From: Chromera velia
Lineage: Eukaryota > Sar > Chromeraceae
Direction of reading: 5' to 3'
Assembly (NCBI GenBank): GCA_018398765.1
Contig: JAHBMJ010005925.1
Coordinates: forward strand, 7,501-41,339
Length of the DNA stretch: 33,839 bases
Within the stretch, counting starts at the first letter, position 1. Every line of letters begins with the position of its first letter. The translations under genes were made by a program, and so were the position numbers. Positions 1 to 10,605 of this stretch are shown piece by piece. The notes beneath the pieces are model-generated. The model was not told the origin of the DNA. It ran no database searches and saw nothing but the letters and a program-made list of their open reading frames with translations.

Positions 1-1986
1 GTTGATCAATACCCCTGAGACGCCGATTCTCCACAACAAGAAGACAAAACAATCTCACCTTCTCACAACCAGCAGACATACCAGAAACCTATCCTGCTGG
101 CCTGGGAAGATGACAACAGACACTGGGCATCAGGCAAAATTGCCGGGGATCGATCCTGTGGCCTCATGGTAGAAAGAAGGAATGTTGCTCAGGAGGCCTG
201 GGAGGCTGGGACTAGCTGGGAGGTCCTTTCCTGACTGCTCCACACTGGGGCTGCCAGACACACCAAAGCAGACCAACAGTACAATAAGACTTCACCCTGA
301 CACAGACATAAGCTATCTGCTACTAAGGGAGCGGAATGACGTCGCTTTGACCATCTGTGCTGCTGTAGACAACAAGAGAGAAAGGAAGGCAAGAGAGGAC
401 GGACTGAGCTTTCATCGGGCAACTGGGTGCTTTTTAAGCATTCTGAGCATAATTTCGGGATTTTAAGAGGGACCTCGGAAAGTTTTGGCCCAAATTCTTG
501 CACCAACGCACTCAACGGCCCCTGGGGACCAATTTGGTACCTTTCTGGGCCGTGGACGCCGCTGGAATTACATGGAGCGGCTTAACCAGCTCAAAAATTT
601 CAGACCTGTCTAATTGTTCCATGCACATCTGTATAACCACCTTCCGCGTTGCGTAACCATTGATTCTTATTTTTTTTGTTTTTGTTCATTATATAGCCTC
701 AATATGGTAGTTATAGACTGGATCCACACTGCTGGACACTCACTTGTATGCAGTGTCCAGAATGTCTAACTGATGAGTGTCCGATTTTTGTGATAGAAGT
801 TTGTAAGCTTATAACTTTTAAACCAAAAGGAGTTAGAAGCTCATACTGAGAGAGTTTTTCTCTCTGAATACTGGTTTTGAGCTAAAAACAACCTTTTTAC
901 TATATACCTTATCTATATACAAATGTTCAACCTATATATGTAGTGTCCGGTCATAGGTATATATCTAGGGTATATATATACTGAGTACAAACCCCCATGC
1001 AGGAAGCTAGAGTAAGAAGAGAGACAGGGATGTCTACGGACAGACGGGCATTTTTTGCCAAACTGTGTGAGATCATTGCATAAGTGCATGCACCTGAGAA
1101 CCGAGGCTTAATTCACAAAGGCCCGCTTTATGAAGTGGGGATGCTTTGTGCCCGACTCACTTGAAAAGGAGGAGGAAGATGCAAAGGAGGAGGAAGTTGA
1201 GGAAGAGGTGGCAGAGGGATTTACAGCTCTAATTATAAAGGGGGCGGTCAAAAGCTGAGAGACTCTCAAACCTGTATGTATAGAAATATATGAAGGCACA
1301 GAGATTAATACATAAATTTGGATTTAAGTATGTAAATGCGCCTGCATAGATTTATTATTGCTGTATATACGTATCTTCATTTGCAGTATGGCGCACTGGC
1401 CTTTGATCATGATATTTAGGACAGAGCAAACGCTAGAGCAAACGGCAGATATCACTCTCAGCACAGAATCTATCAAATTTTTGTTGTTACTCAGTCTGCT
1501 GTCAGACTTATAAAATGATTGAAGTCTAACTTAGAGAGCCACCACGGATGATCTGAATTCATGACTGGCACTATATGTGATCCAGTTCAAGAATTGCTCT
1601 TTCGTACAACGTGATGCGTTTCTTGTAACAGCCGCCCTTGCTTCTTTTTTTACCTCTTTTGAGACTAAGACCATGGTGACTTCATAGCCTTCTCCTTCAT
1701 ATCTCCCTCCCATCTGACTATAATCCAATTTTTACACTTCCAATTCAAGGCAGGGATCTCACCTTTGATGTCTGCCTGCTTTCCACAGAAAAGATGAAGC
1801 AACAAAGGAAAAGATTCAATAGCCATCCTTCCAGGGAGAGGAATAGAAGACGTATCCATGGCTTCAATAAAACAAAAGAAGGAGGGCACATGCGGTGCAA
1901 TTTAATGACTGGGGCCCCCTACCACATAAATTTTCAAACTTTACTATTTAAAGATGTCAAAAAAAAGGTCTTCTATCCCTATAAAT
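1..1986. other. Region without a recognised gene
   Basis: AT-rich DNA with only short, low-complexity open frames on both strands. None shows a recognisable domain, and I see no splice-compatible series of coding segments. A perfect 9 bp inverted repeat (CTGGACACT / AGTGTCCAG, 11 nt apart) lies at 732-760. The word AGTGTCCG recurs near 775 and 940, and alternating TA tracts occur at 900-985. I see no tRNA, rRNA or clear transposon protein here. Confidence 0.5.
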
Positions 1987-2345
1987 AAACGTTTAAACGT
2001 TCTAGGAGCTTTTCAGCTGTCGAATTCTATCGATCATCTTTCTTTACATCACCACAATGTGATGCCTAGCAAACTCTTTGATCCACCCATAGTCTGCCTA
2101 CGCATTCATATTGTGGTGCTATTTATCTGTTTTTCTTCTAGTTATGCAACTCATTAATAAAGAGGATCACGCCGTTTCAGAGAATCTCATGGAGATGATC
2201 GTACCTAATTGAAGTATGACTGCATGCAGATCAATCAATTGCTCAGCCATGCGCACCGCCGGCGTTGTGGCCACTCGCGGCCAGCGGCATAACGTAGGCA
2301 AGCCATTCGACTCTCACTGTGCGCGACATCGTCAACACACTACGA
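1987..2345. repeat. Long direct repeat, copy A (possible TRIM/solo-LTR end)
   Basis: About 359 bp that recur with roughly 85 percent identity (estimated by eye) at 3698-4044. The copy opens with the perfect 14 bp palindrome AACGTTTAAACGTT at 1988-2001 and ends at CAACACACTACGA. Both copies share start and end points, so they are a pair of direct terminal repeats or two insertions of one element. The ends are not the TG...CA typical of LTRs, and I could not see a clear target duplication. Confidence 0.7.
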
Positions 2346-3697
2346 CTAGCACTACAATGCAAACATGCCCTGCTTTCACACCAACTCACTCCCCCCTTTC
2401 GTCGAAACAAAGACTCTGTCAAAGTGAAAACGAATTCAACAGAGTCAGTCAGACTGAACTCTTTTCTTTCTTTCTTTGCAACCATAAGCCAGCTAGCTAG
2501 ACTGCTTGCAATCACACAAGATTCTGTCTGCTCTGCAACTATGAGCCCCTGCACCTACAATCATATTGAGCCTCGCAACTTCAAGCCCCAACACTTGAAA
2601 TCACTCTTTCTTTACTTGCAATCCCAAGCCCTTCTTCACTTACGATCATAACCTAAGCCTTTTTCTTTACTTGCAACCCCAAGCCCTTTTCTCACTTGCG
2701 ATCACAACCTAAGGCTTCTTCTGCTTCAATCACAACTCCCTTACAAGTATGATCCAAACAGCCTTTCATTTCAGTCTCCACCCTTCACTGGGCCATACTC
2801 TTTTCCTATTCTTTTCTCTCTCTCCGACAGCTTTACGCTGTGCCCTCCTCAGAGTCTCTCTAAGAGACTTTGTCATCCTTTCTTTCTTCCAACTTTCTAT
2901 CTGCTTGCGACTTCAAACAGAAAGCCTTTCCATTCATTTGCTTTGCCTTGCTCTCTCTTTCATCACCCCCCTGTCCCCACACTCTCTTACAGTACGTAAC
3001 ATACCATTCAGTCATGCAAGGACAAACAGGGACAGCACAGAAAGGACTTTGTGTGCGGAATCGTGTGGACTGCAGTCATCTGTCTCCATCCATATCTGCA
3101 AGTGTCTCTGTCATCGCCTGCCTCAAGATTTTTCCACACATTTCCACACCTTTCACTCTCTTCTTCTCTGCAGACACCATACTGTACCGCCGCGTTTGGA
3201 GGCCCAAACCGTAACCCCCCCCCCCCAGGCAGCTTGCCTTCTTCTTTTGCTCGCAGTGAAGGCAGCTAGGCCGCCACTGTCCACACGAGCCTTGCCACCG
3301 CTCGCCACGCACAAATCGGCACACACACTCTCACCAGCAGCTTTTCATCAGCTTGCTCTCTATTTAAAGGACCCAGTCTCCTCTTCACAACCTTTCCTTT
3401 CATCCAAGCAGTCATCTCCAGCTCTGCAGTGCTACCGGAAGAGGCATTGCGTCACTAGTTCCATGAAGCCCAGAATCTTCAAAAAGAAGAGACGCCGTCT
3501 CCGAGTCAATAAGCAGAACAAAGAGACTCAGGACGACAGATCAGAGGCAGAAGAGAACTGACAGTGAAAGAACTGTTTAGCAGTGATAATGCTTGTCGTG
3601 CTGACTGCCTCATCTGCCAACTCTCACCAAGGCTCTTAACCTTGTACTAAGAAGGTTTCAACGCTATATCATCATCCCGATCAACGAGGGCATCAGT
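2346..3697. other. Interior between the two direct repeats
   Basis: 1.35 kb, C/T-rich on the plus strand. Bases 2560-2750 hold a degenerate tandem repeat of about 55 bp built from CTTTACTTGCAA...CCAAGCCC...ACTTGCGATCA...AACCTAAG. A plus frame at 2749-3561 stays open for 270 codons, but it is Ser/Leu/His-rich, low in complexity, and matches no fold I know, so I do not call it a gene. No reverse transcriptase, integrase or protease motif is visible. The layout could fit a non-autonomous terminal-repeat element. Confidence 0.4.
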
Positions 3698-4044
3698 AAA
3701 CGTTTAAACGTTCTAGGAGCTTTTCAGCTGTCGAATTCTATCGATCATCTTTCCTTATATCACCAGATGCCTAGCAAACTGTTTGATCCACCCATAGTCT
3801 GCCTACGCATTCAAATTGTGATGCTGTTTATCTGCTTCTCTTCTAGTTATGCAACTCAAAGAAGATTATACCGTTTCTCATGTATGGAGACGATCGTGCC
3901 TACTTGAAATACGACTGCATGCGGATGAATCAATTGCCCAGCCAGGCGCACCGCTGGCGTTGTGGCTACTCGCGGCCATGCAGCGGTATGACGTGGGTGA
4001 GCCGCTCGACTCTCACTACGCACGACATTGTCAACACACTACGA
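3698..4044. repeat. Long direct repeat, copy B
   Basis: Partner of 1987-2345 in the same orientation. It begins with the same 14 bp palindrome (3699-3712) and ends at the same CACACTACGA word. It differs by scattered substitutions and indels of up to about ten bases, for example a shorter stretch after CATCACCA, so the copies have diverged for some time. Confidence 0.7.
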
Positions 4045-4790
4045 TGTAACCACTATATATGAGCGAAAAGTTTTCCATTTTTTGATGATTCACTTCTCTC
4101 TCTGTTCAGGTAGATTGAGCAAAAATGAGGTTAAATTTTTTTTATTATACAGATTTTTAGTGTTGCATTGTATGCATGTCGCTCTACGTAGTTTTTAATT
4201 AACTAGTCTTTTCACTTAACTAATCACTCACGCCCAGTCTGTAGGCAGACAAAAATGAATGGTCAAGGATTGGGGGGGGCAGGGGGCAAGAGAAATCAAC
4301 AGAGGGTCCTACGGCAGACAGGGAAGACGCATGGACAGCGGGCCCTACACCAGGGGATGCCTACCATTCGATTTGATGTGGCTTGTACGGGTCAGTGACT
4401 TCATACATTTTTTCTGCTGCCCCAGACCTATGAGCGTTCTAATTGAGGAGGGGGACCAGTCAGTACTGGATGTGCCCGCCGAGGAGAAGCGAGATCGATC
4501 CAGTACCTGGGCTTGGGAACGTGGGTCGACACCCTCTGTCAAGTAAGCTGATGGACCGCACAGCCAGTTAGGAACACACCAAACAAATAGCTTACACCAA
4601 ATGAGGTGTACTCAGCCAAAGAGATGCAGTCAGCCAAAGAAGCACAGTCAGGCGGAGGGAGGAAAGACAGGACAAGAGAGGAAGGAGAAAGACGAGGTGA
4701 CTGGACATACCCAGCCATACAATGAGACAACAGAGAGGAAGAAGAAGGACGAGGTGAATCAGCATTGAAAAGAAAGATGACAGGAAGAAG
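4045..4790. other. Region without a recognised gene
   Basis: AT-rich to about 4250, then purine-rich. Short open frames at 4259-4546 (plus) and on the minus strand have no recognisable motif. The last 200 bases grade into the AAGGA/GACAGG-rich minisatellite that follows. Confidence 0.4.
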
Positions 4791-4794
4791 GAAG

Positions 4795-5269
4795 AGGCAA
4801 CAGGCCAGCGCCGGCCCCTCATGAAGAACGAAAGAAAGGAGTAGATTACAGGCTAGCGCCAGTCCCTCAGGAGAAAGAGAAAGAAAGAGGAGGTGACAGG
4901 CCAGCGCCGGCCCCTCATGAGGAACGAAAGAAAGGAGGAGATGACAGGCCAGCGCCGGTTCCTCAGGAGAAAGAGAAAGAAAGAGGAGGCGACAGGCCAG
5001 CGCCGGCCCCTCATGAAGAATAAAAGAAAGGAGGAGACGACAGGTCAGCGCCCTAGTCAGCGCCGGTCCCTCAAGAGAAAAAGAAAGAAAGAGGAGGCGA
5101 CCTAGGAGGCGACAGGTCAGCGCCGGCCCCTCATGAAGAACAAAAGAAAGGAAGAGACGACAGGCCAGCGCCGGACCCTCAAGAGAAAGAGAAACAAAGA
5201 GGAGGTGACAAGTTAGCGCCGGCCCCTCATAAAGAACGAAAGAAAAAAGGAGACGACAGGCCAGCGAGA
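4795..5269. repeat. 48 bp minisatellite (two alternating unit types)
   Basis: Tandem units of 48 bp starting GACAGGCCAGCGCCGG. Two subtypes alternate: one continues CCCCTCATGARGAACGAAAG, the other TTCCTCAGGAGAAAGAGAAA. This makes a 96 bp higher-order dimer. Because 48 is a multiple of three, the minus strand stays open through the array (4539-5456, 305 codons) with 16-residue repeats of the type EGPALACRLL. I regard that frame as a by-product of the period, not a gene. Confidence 0.8.
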
Positions 5270-5590
5270 GGGCGATCGGAAGCGTCCGACCGCTTAGCAG
5301 AAATAAAAAGTAAGGAAAGGCAGAAAGGGCGATTGGAAGCGTCCAACCCCTTGGAAAACACGAAAAGGAAGGAAAGGCAGGAAGGGTGATCGGAAGCATC
5401 GGACCCCTTGGAAGAAACAAAAAGGAAAAAAAAGCAGGAAGGGCGATCAGAAGCACCAGGCCCCTTGGAAAAAGCCCCTCACGGAGACTGACAGGAGGGA
5501 AAAAAAGACCAGGATGACTAGATATAACCAGCCCCTCAGGAAGACCGACAGGAGGGAAAGAAAGACCAGGGGAACTGGATATAACCAGCC
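5270..5590. repeat. 57 bp minisatellite
   Basis: Units beginning GGGCGATCGGAAGC recur at 5270, 5327, 5384 and 5441, exactly 57 bp apart. After this the period stays 57 with a different core (CCCCTCA...GACAGGAGGGAAA...AACCAG, starting at 5475 and 5532). It directly follows the 48 bp array and precedes the pyrimidine tract, so this is one continuous block of tandem DNA. Confidence 0.75.
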
Positions 5591-5674
5591 CCCTTGCTTC
5601 CTTCCTTCCTTCCCCCCTCCCGCGGCGGCGGCCCCCCTTGCTCTTTCGTTCTCTCCTTTCACTCCTTACTCTTT

Positions 5675-5706
<32 letters not shown>

Positions 5707-5718
5707 TTTTTCTTTTTT

Positions 5719-5754
<36 letters not shown>

Positions 5755-5822
5755 TCGGTCTATTCTTCCTTCCTTCTTTCCTTCCTTCTTTCCTTCCTTC
5801 CTTCCTTCCTTCCTTCCTTCCG

Positions 5823-5854
<32 letters not shown>

Positions 5855-5866
5855 TTTTTCTTTCTT

Positions 5867-5899
<33 letters not shown>

Positions 5900-5920
5900 C
5901 TTTTTCTCTTTCAGAATCTT

Positions 5921-5963
<43 letters not shown>

Positions 5964-5992
5964 TTCTCTCTTTCTCTCTCTCTTTCTTTCTT

Positions 5993-6065
<73 letters not shown>

Positions 6066-6253
6066 CTCTTTCTTTCGTTCGTTCTTTCTTTCTTTCTTTC
6101 GTTCCTTCTTTCCTTCTTTCTTTTTTTCCTTCTTTCCTACTCTTTTCCTTCCTCCCTCTCTTCTTTCCTTCTTTCTTTCCACCTCCTTCTTGCTTTCTCT
6201 CTGTCTTTATTTCCTTTCTTCCTTCCTTCCTTCCTTCCTTCCTTCCTTCCTAA
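5591..6253. repeat. Long pyrimidine microsatellite (TTTC/CTTC/TC)n
   Basis: About 660 bp almost wholly C and T on the plus strand, mixing TTTC, TTCC and TC runs. All three plus frames are open and give only Phe/Ser/Leu repeats. The minus frame gives Lys/Glu/Arg repeats. These are not genes. A mirror-type polypurine/polypyrimidine tract of this length can form triplex (H-) DNA. Confidence 0.95.
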
Positions 6254-6523
6254 GATAAACAAACAGACAGAACAGAAGGAGTGAAGAGAAGAGTAGAATC
6301 CTGAAAGGGCGCTGGAAGAAGAGGAACACTCAGGCTGATTGATGTCTCGAAGTCCCAATGCCTGTTTCAAGGCTGTTTGCCGGTTGTTTTGGCCAACAGC
6401 ACCAAAGATAAAAATCAAGAAGACCTCAATAATAACTGTGAAAGAATAATAAGAACAATACATTTGGATTAAATTAACAGAAAGAAAAAATTTTATGATT
6501 ATAACAATGATCTTCCTGCACGT

Positions 6524-7261
6524 GTGCATGTGTCGATGAGACTTGCTGGGTATTTGACTAACTTAAAACATATTGACCTCAAGATGCCCGCGGGTGCCTG
6601 GTCGGCTTTAATGAATGGTGATTGTCCTTCTTCTATGATGCACGCACAAAAATTGATTGGGTCGACCGGATTGGAAGAATTTGTGACTGTCAATCCAACC
6701 ATCAAAAGAAGAAAGAAAGCCACCAAAGTTGGCCGTCTCCGTCTTTTAAGAGCAGTGATCAACCGGGAAATTGATGAATGGATTGATGGTTGTCTAGAAA
6801 GGGCCGCTTCACGGGGGGCGGTTTTGCAGTTTGGTAGAGGCGTCAGACCGAATGTGTTCCAAACGTCTTATCCTACTGCCCAACGTTCGTCTCTCCTCTT
6901 CCTTTCCTCTACTTTTCCTTTATTCCCTTCGTCCCTCCGTTTCGTTTCCCTTCCTTGCGCTGCGATCTGGTCCTCAGGCCCTTTTTCAGCCTTGCTCTAT
7001 ATGTTGCTTGGTAGTTGCCCCCATACACCATACAGAGGGCTGGAAGACGCGGTTTGCCCTGCATACAGGGGCAAAGCGGACAATCTGCTGCACCAACTGA
7101 CTGAATACATAGAAACAAGAGCAGATCGAGAGGCTCTGAATGCAATTGTAACCGAAATTGAAGCCAAATTAGACAGAGCCCAAGAAAGAGAGAGAAAGTG
7201 GTGGCTATCAAAAGACTCCACCCCTCTAAAACATGCCACGCAAAGCGAATTGTTGGCATGA
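6524..7261 (+). CDS. Hypothetical coding-like frame, perhaps two exons
   Basis: I do not recognise this protein. The frame is open for 245 codons. Residues 1 to about 115 and the last 75 or so (from GLEDAVCPAYRG) have normal, mixed composition; the tail is charged and helical (TEIEAKLDRAQERERKWW). The middle, about 6880-7025, is Ser/Leu/Phe-rich and pyrimidine-rich like an intron and ends in TACAG before AGGGCTGGAAG. A two-exon reading is therefore possible, but I could not fix a donor. The surroundings are mobile-element remains, so this may be a piece of one. Confidence 0.3.
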   Translation: MHVSMRLAGYLTNLKHIDLKMPAGAWSALMNGDCPSSMMHAQKLIGSTGLEEFVTVNPTIKRRKKATKVGRLRLLRAVINREIDEWIDGCLERAASRGAVLQFGRGVRPNVFQTSYPTAQRSSLLFLSSTFPLFPSSLRFVSLPCAAIWSSGPFSALLYMLLGSCPHTPYRGLEDAVCPAYRGKADNLLHQLTEYIETRADREALNAIVTEIEAKLDRAQERERKWWLSKDSTPLKHATQSELLA

Positions 7262-7844
7262 ATGAAGGTCACCCTGGCACTCAAACACTCACCCATACCG
7301 GCCCTGCGACTCTTGTGAAACATCTGTCTGCGCCCTCCATCGTAAGGCCTGCGATTCGATGCATGTGATGGTTACTTACCTCTCTTCCCGTCTTACCTTT
7401 TGAATATTCTTTTTCCATCTCCTAAGTACATCTCCCGTCCCCCCTCTCCACCGGTTTTCCTGTCTGCCTCTACTGCCTGAGAGTTTCTGTTGCAGTCGTC
7501 GCACTCCTCCCACAGAACTAGCCACAGAAGGGAAACGACATCAGCGATTGAGAAAGCATCTTCTAGATGCAGGGTGTTTAGAGTTGCAAAAATGAAGCCC
7601 CCTCCCGTTGTATGATGCAGGTCTGGCAAAGGGGTAATAAAGCATTGTCCTAGACTCATGCATTTCATGATGGCCTATAGACTGATTAATAATAGAAAAA
7701 GTAATGATAATAATAATATTAATAATATTGAATTGAATTAAATTGAGGCGGTTAAAGCCAGTGAGCCAGTACTTAAGCGCAGAGTCTGGCCAACCATAGG
7801 GCATGACATGCAATGTTAGTTTGTTGACCTAGCGCATTGATCCA
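7262..7844. other. Region without a recognised gene
   Basis: Nothing firm. A minus frame at 7393-7668 (91 codons, Cys/His-rich, no known motif) is possible but weak. An AT-rich patch with AATAATATT repeats lies at 7690-7745. Confidence 0.35.
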
Positions 7845-8075
7845 TTAACACATGTCAACACGAACTCTCTCTAATTTGGCTATACACTTCTCATTGACAA
7901 CCATCCTCATGCCTGCCAGAGGCTGGAACGATGAAATAAGAGCGATCATCTCTCGGACTTTCTTTTCATTCTCCCCCACTCCCCTACCAGCAGAGGCAGC
8001 CACCCATTGCGCAATTTCCACCCGTTTCTTAATGGGCGCGCGCTCTTTTATTCTGCTGATGATTTCGTCAAGCTT
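7845..8075 (-). CDS. Coding-like fragment without a start codon
   Basis: A minus frame of 76 codons opens right after TAG/AAG at 8075 and closes at a TAA (7845-7847). Its composition is protein-like: it begins KLDEIISRIKERAPIKKR and continues VEIAQWVAASAGRG, with later GENEKKVREMIALISSF. It has no ATG at its start, so it would be an internal exon (the bases before it end in AG) or a fragment. I know no family for it. It lies downstream, in the same orientation, of the broken reverse-transcriptase tail at 8594-9059. Confidence 0.3.
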   Translation of the reverse strand, partial: KLDEIISRIKERAPIKKRVEIAQWVAASAGRGVGENEKKVREMIALISSFQPLAGMRMVVNEKCIAKLERVRVDMC

Positions 8076-8593
8076 CTATCTTTTCCTCTCTGCATGTGTC
8101 CACACATTCTGTGAGCAAGTGGATCTCATCATAAACTTTTCTGTCAGAGCAAGCCAAGCAGGTCTTCTCTAGCTCCCCCTGCTGCACATAACCACCCGTC
8201 ATCACTCTTAGGAGAGGGCGGATATTTGCAGAGGATTTAAGAAGATAAGGGGACAGCGTGCATATGTACAGATCGTTTCCTGTGTCTGATGGACGTGATT
8301 GTCATTTCCTTTCTGCTAGGAGGAGCATGGAAAGCCTCTGTCTGGAAGGGTTCTCTCTTTAGAAATCAGTGAGGGCAGTATGGGAATGGAAGATTCTGTC
8401 TTTATTCCTGCTACCTTCCTGCCTTCTAGCCTATTCCCCAAGCCATTGGTTCATCTGGATCTTGCGACACGCCTCTTTCCGTTTATATTTCCCCTTCTTT
8501 TTTAGTTTTTCTTGGCGTGGTTCATTTATATTTTCAAAGAGAGAATTGTTAAGGGGCATAGCCAGACGTTTGGTGGAGGATACAAAAGGGGTA
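8076..8593. other. Region without a recognised gene
   Basis: Mixed-composition DNA. The plus frame at 8369-8662 is hydrophobic and Phe/Ser/Leu-rich without a motif, and overlaps the end of the minus-strand element fragment. Nothing else is supported. Confidence 0.35.
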
Positions 8594-9059
8594 CTAGAAC
8601 CAGCGATGCACGCCTCCCATATAGCCGTGGGTAAGGCGTGTTCTATAGATTTGAGAGACTGAAAGAAGCTGCATGGCTACCTGTTTCGCAAATAGACAGC
8701 CAAAGGGTTCCAAACCAAAGGAATGAAGAGAGGGCGAGACAAAAGAGTTATGGGACAAACCAAATGACCAGCAAACAAAACAAAGTTGCAATGCATCGAA
8801 GCATTGAACATCTAACTGCCTGAGAGGAAGGGCTTCAAGACCAAACATTACAACGGGCACCCAAAAAGCTTTAAACAGTTGAATTCAAGAAAAAGAAGAA
8901 ACGAAACCAATTGAAGAAACTTCAAGAAAGAGTTCCAAACACATACCCCAGTGCCCTTTCTGCCGATTCAATTCTTGCTTTCACAGTTTTAGATAAATCC
9001 CCCCCCTCAAAGATCCAGTTGCCGAGGTATTTATATTTATTAACATGCTCAATACTAAT
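8594..9059 (-). pseudogene. Broken C-terminal part of a non-LTR retrotransposon reverse transcriptase
   Basis: Read on the minus strand from 9059, the frame gives ISIEHVNKYKYLGNWIFEGG and then KTVKARIESAERALGYVFGTL. This is the pattern after the catalytic core of LINE-type reverse transcriptases: V-x-x-Y-K-Y-L-G, then a helix with R-I-x-x-A. It meets a TGA. After a shift of frame (about 8900) it continues FKAFWVPVVMFGLEALPL and QLDVQCFDALQL, matching the usual 'P-V-L-L-Y-G-x-E...L...D...L-D..Q' segment. The YxDD core and the endonuclease are not in the window; upstream sequence is taken up by the TG microsatellite. So this is a short, doubly broken relic. Confidence 0.7.
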
Positions 9060-9179
9060 TTAAAATACTAATAATCATAGTATATGATAAGACTGATAAA
9101 GGAATGATAACATTTATAATCCTTATAGCGCGTCATGGAAGAAAGATACACAAGTATATACAATGTGTCCGAAAGTATA

Positions 9180-9408
9180 TATATATAATGTATAACTATA
9201 TGTATATATGTATATGTACGTTGTATGTGTATGTTGCGTATGTTGAGTGTGAAGTGAGCATGTGTGTGTGTATGTGTGTGCGTGTGTGTGTGTCTATGTG
9301 TATATATATGTGTGTGTATGTATGTGTGTATGTATGTGTGTATGTGTGTGTGTATGTGTGTATATGTGTATGTGTATAAGTGTATGTGTATGTGTGTATG
9401 TGTGTGTA

Positions 9409-9439
<31 letters not shown>

Positions 9440-9482
9440 ATGTGTGTGTGTGTGTGTGTGTGTGTCTGTATATGTGTATATG

Positions 9483-9513
<31 letters not shown>

Positions 9514-9716
9514 ATGTATGTGTATGTATGTGTGTGTGTGTGTGTGTATGTATGTGTGTGTGTGTGTGTGTGTATGTGTGTATATGTGTGTGTGTGTGTG
9601 TATCTGTGTATATATATCTGTGTGTATCCATGTGTATCTGTATGTATCTGTCTGTGTGTATATGTATATGTGTGTGTGTATGTGTGTATATGTGTGTATG
9701 TGTGTGTGTGTACGTA
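9180..9716. repeat. TG/TATG microsatellite
   Basis: More than 500 bp of TG and GTAT/GTGTAT repeats on the plus strand. Frames on both strands stay open and encode only Cys/Val/Tyr/Met or His/Thr/Ile repeats; none is a gene. Alternating TG/CA of this length favours Z-DNA. Confidence 0.95.
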
Positions 9717-9905
9717 TTACAGTATGCACATGTATGCATCCGAAGCGCAAGTATTACAAATACAACACTTAACCTTGTCAGGATAGTTTGATAAGACGTA
9801 TTCTAAATACTGAACAAGCTCTTGAGACATCCCTGACGCCATGGAATTAGTGAACTGTGCATCGATCTGCTCTGTATATAACATTAATTTCTTCCAGGGC
9901 ACCAT
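9717..9905 (-). CDS. Small coding-like frame, unknown
   Basis: Minus frame of 62 codons with an ordinary amino-acid mix: MVPWKKLMLYTEQIDAQ, then ELVQYLEYVLSNYPDKV, and a Cys-rich end CCICNTCASD. It abuts the microsatellite, so the tail may be fortuitous. I know no family. It could be an exon or fragment of a gene cut by the repeat. Confidence 0.25.
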   Translation of the reverse strand: MVPWKKLMLYTEQIDAQFTNSMASGMSQELVQYLEYVLSNYPDKVKCCICNTCASDAYMCIL

Positions 9906-10340
9906 ATGATTGTACGTCTCAACTCAGGGCTTGAACAGTGGCATCTTGGGCCTACAAACAAGGTGCCTTCGCGCAGGCAATGCTAAATTAGGGATGGGAG
10001 TGGGGGTTCCTTGGACCCAGGTGCGCACCGGGTTGTGAATTGCCTGGAGGGAGGTGGGCTCCTTGCAGGGGCCCAGAGCGCGCGTGTCTGCTCTACGTGG
10101 GTGACGTGGCGCCCAAACATGACCCGGCTGGGGTGCATGGGGGCCCCTGTCACTCTCTGGAGTCTGGACCCGTGGACCAGAAATGGGACGCCGCTCCAGC
10201 TTCGTGTACCCACACGTCGGCAGCATTTCCTCGAGTCCTAGCTGATGTCGTCAGGAGCCTGAGGTCTGGGCGGTGTTTCTAGCGATCGCGCGCGGGTGCA
10301 GGGCTGGGGGAAAAAAATACATCAAAAGGGGGGAAAAAGA
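9906..10340. other. GC-rich region without a recognised gene
   Basis: GC-rich between AT-rich flanks, so several frames stay open by chance on both strands (for example 9924-10226 minus, 10011-10241 plus). They disagree and have no motif. Nothing is called. Confidence 0.35.
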
Positions 10341-10389
10341 CAGCGCGCGAAGCGCGCTGAAAAGATGATATCGGCGTGCGAAACACGCC
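10341..10389. repeat. Two adjacent perfect hairpins
   Basis: CAGCGCGC-GAA-GCGCGCTG (10341-10359) is an 8 bp stem with a 3-base loop. GGCGTG-CGAAA-CACGCC (10373-10389) is a 6 bp stem with a 5-base loop. They are 13 bp apart, both followed by A-rich DNA, and sit at the edge of the 30 bp repeat arrays that trail the transposase gene. They may be element-end structures. Confidence 0.7.
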
Positions 10390-10391
10390 AA

Positions 10392-10605
10392 AAAACTAGT
10401 CAGATTTTTGATTTGCTTTTCGAACTAACTTCGAATTCTAGTCTGATTTTCAAAGTAACTTAGAATTTTAGTCTGCTTTTCGAACTGACTTCGAATTCTA
10501 GTCTGATTTTCGAACTAATTTAGAATTTTAGTCTGCTTTTCGAACTGACTTCGAATTCTAGTCTAATTTTCGAACAGACTTAGAATTTTAGTCTACTATC
10601 TACGG
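10392..10605. repeat. 30 bp tandem repeat, array 1
   Basis: Units of about 30 bp, roughly TAGTCTGATTTTCGAACT followed by GACTTCGAATTC. Units with TTCGAATTC and TTAGAATTT alternate, giving a 60 bp higher-order period. Related arrays are at 11177-11300 and 11362-11640. Confidence 0.85.

Noticed and set aside
2749-3561. 270-codon plus frame inside the paired direct repeats
   Set aside because: Low-complexity Ser/Leu/His composition, no motif, and part of it overlaps degenerate tandem repeats.
4539-5456. 305-codon minus frame with EGPALACRLL repeats as a membrane protein
   Set aside because: It coincides with minisatellites of 48 and 57 bp, both multiples of three, and has no sequence beyond them that looks conserved.
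5514-6284. Long Phe/Ser/Leu-rich open frames (up to 256 codons) and the antisense Lys/Glu-rich frame
   Set aside because: They are translations of a pyrimidine microsatellite; all frames are open for the same trivial reason.
9068-9791. His/Thr/Ile and Cys/Val/Tyr frames of 130-223 codons
   Set aside because: Translations of a TG/TATG microsatellite on both strands.
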